Positions 38,157 through 46,645 of a stretch of DNA of 64,000 nucleotides are shown here, piece after piece (the stretch's first letter is position 1; each line of letters opens with the position of its first letter). The translations under genes and the position numbers were made by a program. The DNA comes from Acidobacteriota bacterium (lineage in GTDB: Bacteria > Acidobacteriota > Terriglobia > Terriglobales > Acidobacteriaceae): NCBI GenBank assembly GCA_028876395.1, contig JAGWRX010000024.1, positions 1-64,000 of the forward strand. The letters are read 5' to 3'. The notes beneath the pieces were generated by a model. It was not told the origin of the DNA. It did no database searches and saw only the letters and a list, made by a program, of their open reading frames with translations.

Positions 38157-39112
38157 GCCCGTATGCCCGCGATGAACGGATCGCCGGGACTCAGAATAAG
38201 CCAGCTCTCAGCTGTAATAAACGCAGTGCCGGTAATGCTGGGGATCAGTTGGCCCTCACGCAGTTCATAGGACCCTTCAAACACTGTGCCGAGAATGCCT
38301 GCCTGCCGCCACACCTGGCCGGGCGCAAGTTTGCCGTCGGCCGCCAGGCACGCGAGCTTCGCGCTGGTTCCGGTTCCGCAGGGAGAGCGGTCATAGGCCT
38401 TGCCCGGGCACAGGACGAAATTGCGGCTGTCCACTCCGGGTGTCGGCGAGCCGTGTGACAGCTCAATGTGGTCGATCTCCTCCCCGCCTGCGCCCATGAT
38501 GCCGCCGGCGCACAGCGCGCTGCGCATGGCCCAGGCAAATTCAGTCAGCTGCTCCACATTGCCGATTTCCAGCGGGAGCGGGGAATCCTCCACCAGAAAG
38601 AACCAATTGCCACCCCAGGCAACATCGCCGCACACATTTCCAAAGCCCTCCACGTGTACAGGAACGCCGGCTTTGTGCCGGTAGCTTGGTACATTCTCCA
38701 CCGTCACGTTGCCTTCGGGATGGAGCGTTGCGCGGACCTGGCCAACGGGTGTTTCGATGCGGTGCACTCCTGGACCGATTCGACCAAGATGGGCAAGTGT
38801 CGCGACCACTCCGATGGTGCCGTGGCCGCACATGCCCAGGTAGCCGACATTGTTAAAAAAGATCACTCCTGTAACGCAACCTTTGTCCACCGGCTCGCAG
38901 AGCAGCGCGCCCACCAGCACGTCGGAGCCGCGCGGCTCGTTCACCACCGCCGAGCGGAAGTCGTCATGTTGCGCGGCGAAGCGCTGCAGACGCTCCGCAA
39001 GCGGGCCGCTGCCCAACTCCGGTCCCCCGACGATAACCACGCGCGTCGGCTCACCCGCCGTGTGCGAGTCGACAACCTGGACAGATGATACGGGCGCAGG
39101 AGTGCGAGGCAT
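38153..39112 (-). CDS. 4-hydroxyproline 2-epimerase / proline racemase family
   Basis: [61 protein letters not shown] (both catalytic Cys present). Confidence 0.9.
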   Translation of the reverse strand: MPRTPAPVSSVQVVDSHTAGEPTRVVIVGGPELGSGPLAERLQRFAAQHDDFRSAVVNEPRGSDVLVGALLCEPVDKGCVTGVIFFNNVGYLGMCGHGTIGVVATLAHLGRIGPGVHRIETPVGQVRATLHPEGNVTVENVPSYRHKAGVPVHVEGFGNVCGDVAWGGNWFFLVEDSPLPLEIGNVEQLTEFAWAMRSALCAGGIMGAGGEEIDHIELSHGSPTPGVDSRNFVLCPGKAYDRSPCGTGTSAKLACLAADGKLAPGQVWRQAGILGTVFEGSYELREGQLIPSITGTAFITAESWLILSPGDPFIAGIRA

Positions 39113-39465
39113 GCGAAGAATTCTAGCTGAAGACGGGGGGCTCGATATTCCGCCGCACGCACGAACCGCGAAGCACGCGAACCCGTGGCCGCCTTCAACC
39201 ACAGTCGCAGCGAAAATATTGGACGCAAAAGCGGGTTCGGCCCGCCCTGGGAGGGGTGCTTCAAGGAAGTATGGAAGCATCCTTCACGCGATTGGCTCGG
39301 GAATCGTCTTGAAAAGGGCGCAGTGTCTCTGTGCCGCGCTGGCGCTTCGCTTCCATGGTTCATGCCCCGCGCTTACGATGTACAATTCCGGCGGATGCGA
39401 GGCAGAGGCAGCGCATATCTTGCTGCGGCAAGTGTCTGCTACGCTTCGTGTACAGGATCTGGTCA

Positions 39466-42030
39466 ATGCCATTGAGACAGGATTTTCCGGCCAGCGTGCG
39501 GGGACTCACCGAAGCTGAAGCGGCTGCCAGGCTGCGGGCCGAGGGTTTCAATGAGCTGCCAGCAGCCGGAAGACGGAATCTTCTCGCGACGGTGTGGGAA
39601 GTCTTGCGCGAGCCGATGATCCTGCTGCTGGTTGGCGCGGGCGTCCTCTATTTCTTTCTCGGCGAACTGCGTGACTCCATCGTCCTGCTCGCCTCCATCT
39701 TTGTGGTTGTGGGTATCGATCTGTACCAGCAACGCAAGACCGAGCATGCGCTGGAGGCGCTGCGCGACCTTTCCAGCCCTCGCGCAATGGTTGTTCGCGA
39801 TGGAAAGCAGGCACGCATTGCCGGGCGCGAGGTGGTGCGGGGAGATGTTGTCATTGTCTCTGAAGGAGATCGCGTGCCTGCCGACGGGGTTGTGCTGTCG
39901 GCAGTCAACCTGTCCATCGACGAGTCGCTGTTGACGGGCGAGTCCGTCTCCGTGCGCAAGTCCGCCTCTGATATCGCGCCTGACGACATCGGCCGGCCAG
40001 GCGGAGATGACTTTCCATTTGTATTTTCCGGAACCCTGGTGGTGCAGGGGCAGGGATTTGCCGAGATCAGGGCAACCGGCGCAAAGACCGAGTTAGGCAA
40101 AATCGGCAAGGCTCTGCGATCCGTTGAGCCTGGAGCCACCAGGCTGCAGGCTGAAGTGAACCGTTTAGCGCGGATTCTGGCCACGCTCGGCCTGTCACTG
40201 TGCGGCGTCATAGCCGTCGTGTACAGCCTGACTCGCGGAAGCTGGGTGAACGGTCTTCTTGCCGGCATTACGACAGCGATGTCCCTGCTTCCCGAGGAAT
40301 TTCCCGTCGTACTCACAGTTTTCCTGGCATTGGGCGCCTGGCGCATTTCGCAGAAGCATGTTCTTACGCGGCGCGGCAATGCAATCGAGGCGCTCGGCTC
40401 GGCGACGGTTCTGTGCGTGGACAAGACCGGCACGCTGACGCAAAACCGCATGGAGGCGCAGAAACTGTTCGCCGGCGGGCAGACTTTGGATGTCCATGCG
40501 CAAATGGACGCACTGCCGGAGGCATTTCATGAATTGCTGGAATACAGCATCCTTGCCAGCAAGCGGAATCCGCTTGACCCGATGGAGATCGCATTTCAGC
40601 AGCTTGGCTCCCACAGTTTATCGAACACGGAACACTTGCACCGCGACTGGACGCTGGTTCACGAGTACCCGTTGTCTCCGGCTCTCCTGGCCATGTCGCG
40701 GGCCTGGAGGCCCGCGCAGGGCGATGGCCACGTGATCGCTGCCAAGGGCGCGCCGGAGGCCATCGCCGAGCTGTGTCAACTATCGCCTGAGGACGTCCAT
40801 GAGGTAACAGCGCGTGCTTCGAGCATGGCTGCCGAGGGGCTGCGCATCCTGGGCGTCGCAAAGAGCCAGTGGCAGCAGACTCCACTGCCGGAGCGCCAGC
40901 AGGACCTGCCCTTCACATTCGTCGGATTGGTGGGTCTCGCCGATCCCATTCGTCCGGAGGTTCCTGCGGCTGTCGTGGAGTGTTACCGTGCCGGCATTCG
41001 CGTCATCATGATCACCGGCGATTATTCCGGCACGGCACAAAGCATTGCCAGACAGGTCGGCATCGCTGGCGTGGAGCATGTCCTTACCGGCGCCGAACTG
41101 GAGCGCATGGATGAAGCGGAACTCCGGGAGCACGTCGGGACAACCAACATCTTTGCCCGCATGGTTCCGGAGCAGAAGCTGCGGCTGGTCAATGCCCTGA
41201 AAGCGAACGGCGAAGTCGTCGCCATGACCGGCGACGGAGTGAATGACGCGCCGGCCTTGAAGGCTGCGCAGATCGGCATCGCGATGGGCGGGCGCGGAAC
41301 CGACGTGGCTCGCGAATCGGCTGACCTGGTGCTCCTGGATGACGCGTTCTCATCGATCGTGGAAGCCATTCGCCAGGGTCGCCGCATCTTCGACAACCTG
41401 CGCAAGGCCATGTCGTTCGTGTTTGCGGTGCACGTGCCCATTGCGGGCATTGCATTGATACCCATTCTGGCGCGATGGCCGCTGGTGCTGATGCCGATCC
41501 ATATTGTTTTTCTGGAACTGATCATCGACCCCGCCTGCTCGATTGCCTTTGAAGCGGAACCCGGCGAGCCGGGCCTGATGGAGCGCCCGCCGCGCAACCC
41601 GCACGAGCCGCTGCTCTCCCGCCGCCGCATCCTCTTGAGTTCCATGCAAGGCGCGAGCGTTCTTCTGGTAGTTATTCTTTTGTTTGCCGCGGCACAGTAC
41701 CGCGGCGAGAGCGAGATGACAGCGCGCACGCTCACATTCGCAACCCTCATCATCGGGAACCTCATGCTGATCCTCACGAACCGGTCATGGACGCGCGTGA
41801 TCGTAGCCACGCTGCGCTCTCCCAACCCCGCGGTGTGGTGGGTTGTAGGCGGTGCCCTGATTGTGCTCGGTCTTGTGGTCTACGTCCCGTTTCTGCAGGC
41901 ACTCTTCCGGTTTGCGCCTCTTCAATGGCCGGATATCGCATTCTGCCTCGCAGGTGGCGTTTCCAGTCTGCTGTGGTTTGAAGCCTGGAAGCTCCTGAGG
42001 AAGAGAGTGGTTGCGAAAAAGGCGCAATAG
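39466..42030 (+). CDS. HAD-IC cation-translocating P-type ATPase
   Basis: DESLLTGESVSVRKS, VLCVDKTGTLTQNRMEAQ, AMTGDGVNDAPALKAAQIGIAMG; TM4 motif LLPEEFPVVLT. Confidence 0.93.
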   Translation: MPLRQDFPASVRGLTEAEAAARLRAEGFNELPAAGRRNLLATVWEVLREPMILLLVGAGVLYFFLGELRDSIVLLASIFVVVGIDLYQQRKTEHALEALRDLSSPRAMVVRDGKQARIAGREVVRGDVVIVSEGDRVPADGVVLSAVNLSIDESLLTGESVSVRKSASDIAPDDIGRPGGDDFPFVFSGTLVVQGQGFAEIRATGAKTELGKIGKALRSVEPGATRLQAEVNRLARILATLGLSLCGVIAVVYSLTRGSWVNGLLAGITTAMSLLPEEFPVVLTVFLALGAWRISQKHVLTRRGNAIEALGSATVLCVDKTGTLTQNRMEAQKLFAGGQTLDVHAQMDALPEAFHELLEYSILASKRNPLDPMEIAFQQLGSHSLSNTEHLHRDWTLVHEYPLSPALLAMSRAWRPAQGDGHVIAAKGAPEAIAELCQLSPEDVHEVTARASSMAAEGLRILGVAKSQWQQTPLPERQQDLPFTFVGLVGLADPIRPEVPAAVVECYRAGIRVIMITGDYSGTAQSIARQVGIAGVEHVLTGAELERMDEAELREHVGTTNIFARMVPEQKLRLVNALKANGEVVAMTGDGVNDAPALKAAQIGIAMGGRGTDVARESADLVLLDDAFSSIVEAIRQGRRIFDNLRKAMSFVFAVHVPIAGIALIPILARWPLVLMPIHIVFLELIIDPACSIAFEAEPGEPGLMERPPRNPHEPLLSRRRILLSSMQGASVLLVVILLFAAAQYRGESEMTARTLTFATLIIGNLMLILTNRSWTRVIVATLRSPNPAVWWVVGGALIVLGLVVYVPFLQALFRFAPLQWPDIAFCLAGGVSSLLWFEAWKLLRKRVVAKKAQ

Positions 42031-42240
42031 CCGAAGCTTTCGCAGGATTAAGCTCCTCGTCCGATGCGCGTCTCTGCGTGCTGGAAAACGCCCTGCAACC
42101 GGTCTCATCGATGAGGCTGGACGCGTCTTCCGGGCCGCGTGAGGCTCTCAACCCGGAGTACAATTCAAGCCAGTTTAATTTGCAACGGGAGAGTCCTTCT
42201 TTAGGGACCCTTCCCATCAGAAGGGTCCGGGACCGATCGA

Positions 42241-45200
42241 ATGCGTCTCCTGCGTACGCTCATTCTGCCTCTTTTTGTCATCGCCCTGGTTTGCGGAACG
42301 CCATCCCTCGCTCAGGATTCAGCGCGCGCGGCGCGCATAGTCGACAAGGTGGATGAGAGCCAGCTTGTGCCACTGAAAGGCGACACGCACCCTGAGGCCA
42401 ATAGCCGCAACGATCTTGGCCCGGTCAGCCCGAATTTGCCAATGACTGACCTGGTGCTGGTTCTGAGGCGGAGCCCGGAGCAACAGGCTGCCTTTGACGA
42501 GTTTGTGTCCAGCCAGTATGACTCCAGCTCTCCCAACTTTCACCATTGGCTGGAGCCGGCGGAAGTGGGCAAACGGTTCGGCCCATCGCTGACCGACATC
42601 TCGACCATCTCCGGCTGGCTGACAGGGCATGGTTTCTCAATCGCCGAGGTGTCAAAGAATCGCATGTCCATCCGCTTCAACGGCACTGCGGCACAGGTGG
42701 AGAGAGCCTTTCACACTGAAATCCACAACCTGTCAGTGAAGGGCAAACAGCATATAGGGAACATCAGTGACCCGCAGATTCCCGCCGCGCTGGCGCCCGT
42801 AGTGGCAGGCGTAAAGGCTCTGCACAATTTCTTCCCGCGACCGCTTCACAGCCTGAGCAGCAAGGCTGCATTCAACAGCGAGACAGGCAGGTGGCAGCGG
42901 CTTGCGAACCCCCAGGCGACTGGCGCAACAGTGAGTCTCTCTCCGGATGTCACTACCGCCCGTCCTGAATTTGGCATTAGCATCGGCACGGGTTCCAGCG
43001 CCTACGTGATTGAGGATGTAGCGCCCTATGATTTTGCGACCATCTACAATGTGCTTCCGTTGTGGAGCGCGGGCATTGACGGGACCGGAGAAACCATCGC
43101 CATCGCCGGCACCAGCGACATTGACAATGCCGATGTTGCCACCTTCCGCAGCGTCTTCGGGCTGCCGGCCGGCACGACGCCAAAGACGATTGTCGCCAAT
43201 GGCATCGACCCTGGACTATGCACAAGCACGAGTTCGACTTCGCCTTGTACGATTGGGGATCTGATCGAGAACACGCTGGATGTGGAGTGGTCAGGAGCGG
43301 TGGCCAAAGGGGCAAGCATCGTGCTCGTGGTCTCCGGACAAACCTCGCCCATGACCGACACGGTCTACTCGTCGGCCGACTATGTCATCCAGAACAACAT
43401 TGCCAATATTCTGAACGTCAGCTATGGCGAGTGCGAGCTGTTCGCGGGAACCAGCGGAAACGCGGCGTACAACAATTTGTGGGAGACGGCAGCGACCGAG
43501 GGCATTGCGGTGTTTGTGGCTTCAGGAGATGCTGGAGCCGCCACCTGCGATCAGGGAATGGCCTCAAGCGTGCCCTATCGCGCGCAGTACGGTCTCACCG
43601 TCAGCGGCCTTGCATCCACGCCCTACAACACGGCCGTGGGCGGCACCGACTTGAACTGGGGCACGACCGCGTCGCCATACTGGGGCGCGTCCAATAACTC
43701 CGGCAACGGGTCAAACGCGCTGGGCTACATCCCCGAGGTCCCCTGGAACGACACCTGCACCAATCCGCTGGCTCTGAGTTACCTGCAGAAATGGGCCGCG
43801 GCTCTCCAGAAGGCGGGCTATGCGGCGACCAGTCCAACGGATGCCGAGTCAGCCTGCAATTTTGTCATTACCTGGTATACGACTATCTACAACAACACCA
43901 GCCCGGCGGTGAATCTGGCCGGGTTCGTCAACACAGTCGGCGGGGGCGGAGGTGCGAGCAGCTGCACCACCAGCGACGGGGCAACCAATTCGACTTGCGC
44001 CGGCGGCTACACAAAGCCGAGCTGGCAATCGGGACCTGTTGGCATTCCGGCCGATGGAAAACGAGACCTGCCCGACGTTTCTTTTTTTGCTTCCAATGGC
44101 TTTCTGGGCAGCGCATACCTGATGTGCGTCTCTGCCACCGGCACGTGCGTCACTTCCACTTCGCTCACCACCGAGCCAGTGGGCCAGGAGGTGGGCGGCA
44201 CGTCGGTGGCATCGCCGGCCATGGCAGGTGTCATGGCGCTGATCAACCAGAAGGCAGGCATGGCGCAGGGGAATCCCAACGCGGAACTCTACTCTCTGGG
44301 CGCGAAGCAAACCTATACGAATTGCAAGGCGGAGACCGGCAAAACAAACAATGGCTGCTATTTCAACGACATCGACACGGGCACCATCGCGATGCCATGT
44401 GCGCTCAATTCGCCGAACTGCACCGTGCTTTACTCCGGCGATTCCACAGGTGTTCTGTCAGGTTATGGCGCCACAACCGGTTTTGATCCGGCCACCGGGC
44501 TGGGTTCGCTGAATGTAGCCAACGTGGTGAACGCGTGGACATCGACCATCGGGACTGCAACCGCGACGATGACCTTGACGCCGTCGCAAAGCAGCTTGCC
44601 GCTGAACCAGAGCCTGAGCGTCGCGGTCGCGGTAAGCGGCTCGAATGGAACCCCTACCGGCACAGTCGCGCTCGTGGGCGGCGGGTACACGGCAGCAGCG
44701 GGGACGCTTTCCGGCGGGAGCTACACATTCACCATTCCGGCCGACAGCCTGAGCACAGGGAATGACACGCTGAAGGCAAGCTACAGCGGAGACGCAACCT
44801 ATGCCGCGACCACCGGAACGGCAAGCGTGACCATCAGCAAGCTGACTCCGACCGTAACCGTACAGCCCAACTCGACAACGGTAGGAGCCAATTCAAACGG
44901 CGTGTCGGTCACAATAACGGTCGCTGGCGCCGGCCCGGGGCCAACCGGCACGGTAACGGCGTCTGTCCCCGGCTACACATCGCCGTCATGCGCCCTGCTC
45001 ACCGGCAACTGCACGATTGTCATTCCGGTCGGCAACCTCACCAACGGAACGGACACCATTACGGCCAACTACAGCGGAGACTCGAATTACAACGCAGCCA
45101 GCGGGACAACAACGGTGACTGTAAACATTCTGACTCCGACCGTGCAGGTGACGCCGTCAGCAACCAGTCTCAGCTCGATTTCCAGCCTTCAGGTCGCGGT

Positions 45201-46542
45201 GAACGTGACCGGATCCGGGGGCACGCCGACCGGAAATGTGAACCTGTCCGGCCTCTACGCGGGAAGCTCCATGGGAGCAATACTTGTCGGCGGCAGCTAC
45301 ACCTTCACGGTCGGCCCGGGCGGTCTGAATCCGGGAACCGACACGCTGACGGTGACCTATTCCGGCGATAACACGTACCTTGCCGCGAGCGCGAAGACCG
45401 CCGTGACAGTGACCCAGGTGACGCCAACGGTGACGGTAACTCCGGCGGCCACCAGCATCGCCTCCAATGTGGCTCTCACGGTGACAGGGTCGGTTACCGG
45501 CGCAGGGCCCACGCCCACAGGGCAAGTGACGCTGATTGCCGGCGGCCAATCATTCGGCTCTTTTCTTTCCGGCGGCAGCTACTCGGTCACCATTCCAGCA
45601 GGCAGTCTGAGCAGCGGAGTTGACACGCTGACAGCCACGTACAGCGGGGACAATATCTACACCTCGGCAACCAACTCAGCCTCGGTCACGGTGACGGCCT
45701 TCACGAAACTGACGCCTGTTGTGACGGTGACACCGGCATCAGGCAGCGTGGATTCAGGCCAATCGCTGAATGTGACTGCCACGGTGACCGGCACCGATGG
45801 GACGCCGACAGGAACAGTTACGTTGTCAAGCGGCGGCTACACATCATTCACGCAGACGCTTTACAACGGCAGTTGGACCTTCACCATTCCGCCGAACAGT
45901 CTCAGCGCGGGAACGGACAGTCTGAGCGTCAACTACAGCGGCGATGCCACCTACCTAGCAGGCACGGGGGCAAGCTCCGCCACGGTGACGCAGTCGGCCT
46001 ATGCACTGGCGGCATCAACGCCGGCCGCGGTGGCTCCCGGCGGCTCGACAAACTCAACGATTACGGTGAGCACAAGCACCGGCTACACAGGCACGGTCAC
46101 GGTAACCTGCGCGCTGACGTCCTCTCCCACAGGAGCATCGTACTTGCCAACTTGCTCGACTCCGGGCTTCGTTGGCCTTCTTTCCGGGGCGACCAGCGGA
46201 ACGCTCACCGCCTCGGTAGCAACCACAGCGGCTACCGCAGCGCTGGCGCGGCCGGGCCTGGGCCGGTGGGTTGACGCAGGGAGTAGCGTGGTTCTCGCCT
46301 TCCTCGTCTTTCTGGGCATTCCGGCGCGGAGACGAAGCTGGCGGGCCATGCTGGGCGTGCTCGTGTTGCTGATGACGTTCGCCGGCCTGTCTGCCTGCGG
46401 CGGCGGAGGCGCCGCTAGCGTTGGCGGGAGTGGAGGCAACTCGGGAACCACCGCCGGCAACTACACCTTTACTGTGACGGGAAAGGGCGACCCTGCAGTG
46501 AATCCGGCGCCAACGGCCACGTTTACGGTGGCCGTGAACTAG
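42241..46542 (+). CDS. Large secreted S53 (sedolisin) peptidase with five Ig-like repeats and C-terminal two-TM/AC-GGGG module
   Basis: Pro-kumamolisin N-term, ENTLDVEWSGAVAKGASIV, GGTSVASPAMAGVMALINQKAG, GFDPATGLGSLNV; repeats of TPTVTVTP...GDTLTATYSGD. Confidence 0.92.
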   Translation: MRLLRTLILPLFVIALVCGTPSLAQDSARAARIVDKVDESQLVPLKGDTHPEANSRNDLGPVSPNLPMTDLVLVLRRSPEQQAAFDEFVSSQYDSSSPNFHHWLEPAEVGKRFGPSLTDISTISGWLTGHGFSIAEVSKNRMSIRFNGTAAQVERAFHTEIHNLSVKGKQHIGNISDPQIPAALAPVVAGVKALHNFFPRPLHSLSSKAAFNSETGRWQRLANPQATGATVSLSPDVTTARPEFGISIGTGSSAYVIEDVAPYDFATIYNVLPLWSAGIDGTGETIAIAGTSDIDNADVATFRSVFGLPAGTTPKTIVANGIDPGLCTSTSSTSPCTIGDLIENTLDVEWSGAVAKGASIVLVVSGQTSPMTDTVYSSADYVIQNNIANILNVSYGECELFAGTSGNAAYNNLWETAATEGIAVFVASGDAGAATCDQGMASSVPYRAQYGLTVSGLASTPYNTAVGGTDLNWGTTASPYWGASNNSGNGSNALGYIPEVPWNDTCTNPLALSYLQKWAAALQKAGYAATSPTDAESACNFVITWYTTIYNNTSPAVNLAGFVNTVGGGGGASSCTTSDGATNSTCAGGYTKPSWQSGPVGIPADGKRDLPDVSFFASNGFLGSAYLMCVSATGTCVTSTSLTTEPVGQEVGGTSVASPAMAGVMALINQKAGMAQGNPNAELYSLGAKQTYTNCKAETGKTNNGCYFNDIDTGTIAMPCALNSPNCTVLYSGDSTGVLSGYGATTGFDPATGLGSLNVANVVNAWTSTIGTATATMTLTPSQSSLPLNQSLSVAVAVSGSNGTPTGTVALVGGGYTAAAGTLSGGSYTFTIPADSLSTGNDTLKASYSGDATYAATTGTASVTISKLTPTVTVQPNSTTVGANSNGVSVTITVAGAGPGPTGTVTASVPGYTSPSCALLTGNCTIVIPVGNLTNGTDTITANYSGDSNYNAASGTTTVTVNILTPTVQVTPSATSLSSISSLQVAVNVTGSGGTPTGNVNLSGLYAGSSMGAILVGGSYTFTVGPGGLNPGTDTLTVTYSGDNTYLAASAKTAVTVTQVTPTVTVTPAATSIASNVALTVTGSVTGAGPTPTGQVTLIAGGQSFGSFLSGGSYSVTIPAGSLSSGVDTLTATYSGDNIYTSATNSASVTVTAFTKLTPVVTVTPASGSVDSGQSLNVTATVTGTDGTPTGTVTLSSGGYTSFTQTLYNGSWTFTIPPNSLSAGTDSLSVNYSGDATYLAGTGASSATVTQSAYALAASTPAAVAPGGSTNSTITVSTSTGYTGTVTVTCALTSSPTGASYLPTCSTPGFVGLLSGATSGTLTASVATTAATAALARPGLGRWVDAGSSVVLAFLVFLGIPARRRSWRAMLGVLVLLMTFAGLSACGGGGAASVGGSGGNSGTTAGNYTFTVTGKGDPAVNPAPTATFTVAVN
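44557..45997 (+). repeat. Five tandem Ig-like repeats (~96 aa / 288 bp each) within the S53 peptidase
   Basis: Periodic TPT(V)TV(T)P... / GTPTGTV / GGSYTFTIPAGSLS / GTDTLTATYSGDNTY segments read directly from the translation. Confidence 0.85.
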
Positions 46543-46645
46543 GCCGGGAAGCAGGGCCCTGCGTGCGCTCCGCGGGCGCACAGATGCAATGCGAATCTCT
46601 CGCAATTGCGGGTCCTGCGTCCAGCGCTTCGTGATAGAAGAAGAA

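Noticed and set aside
44557-45997. Considered as a CRISPR or DNA-level tandem repeat
   Set aside because: Repeats are diverged at the nucleotide level and in frame with Ig-like protein domains.
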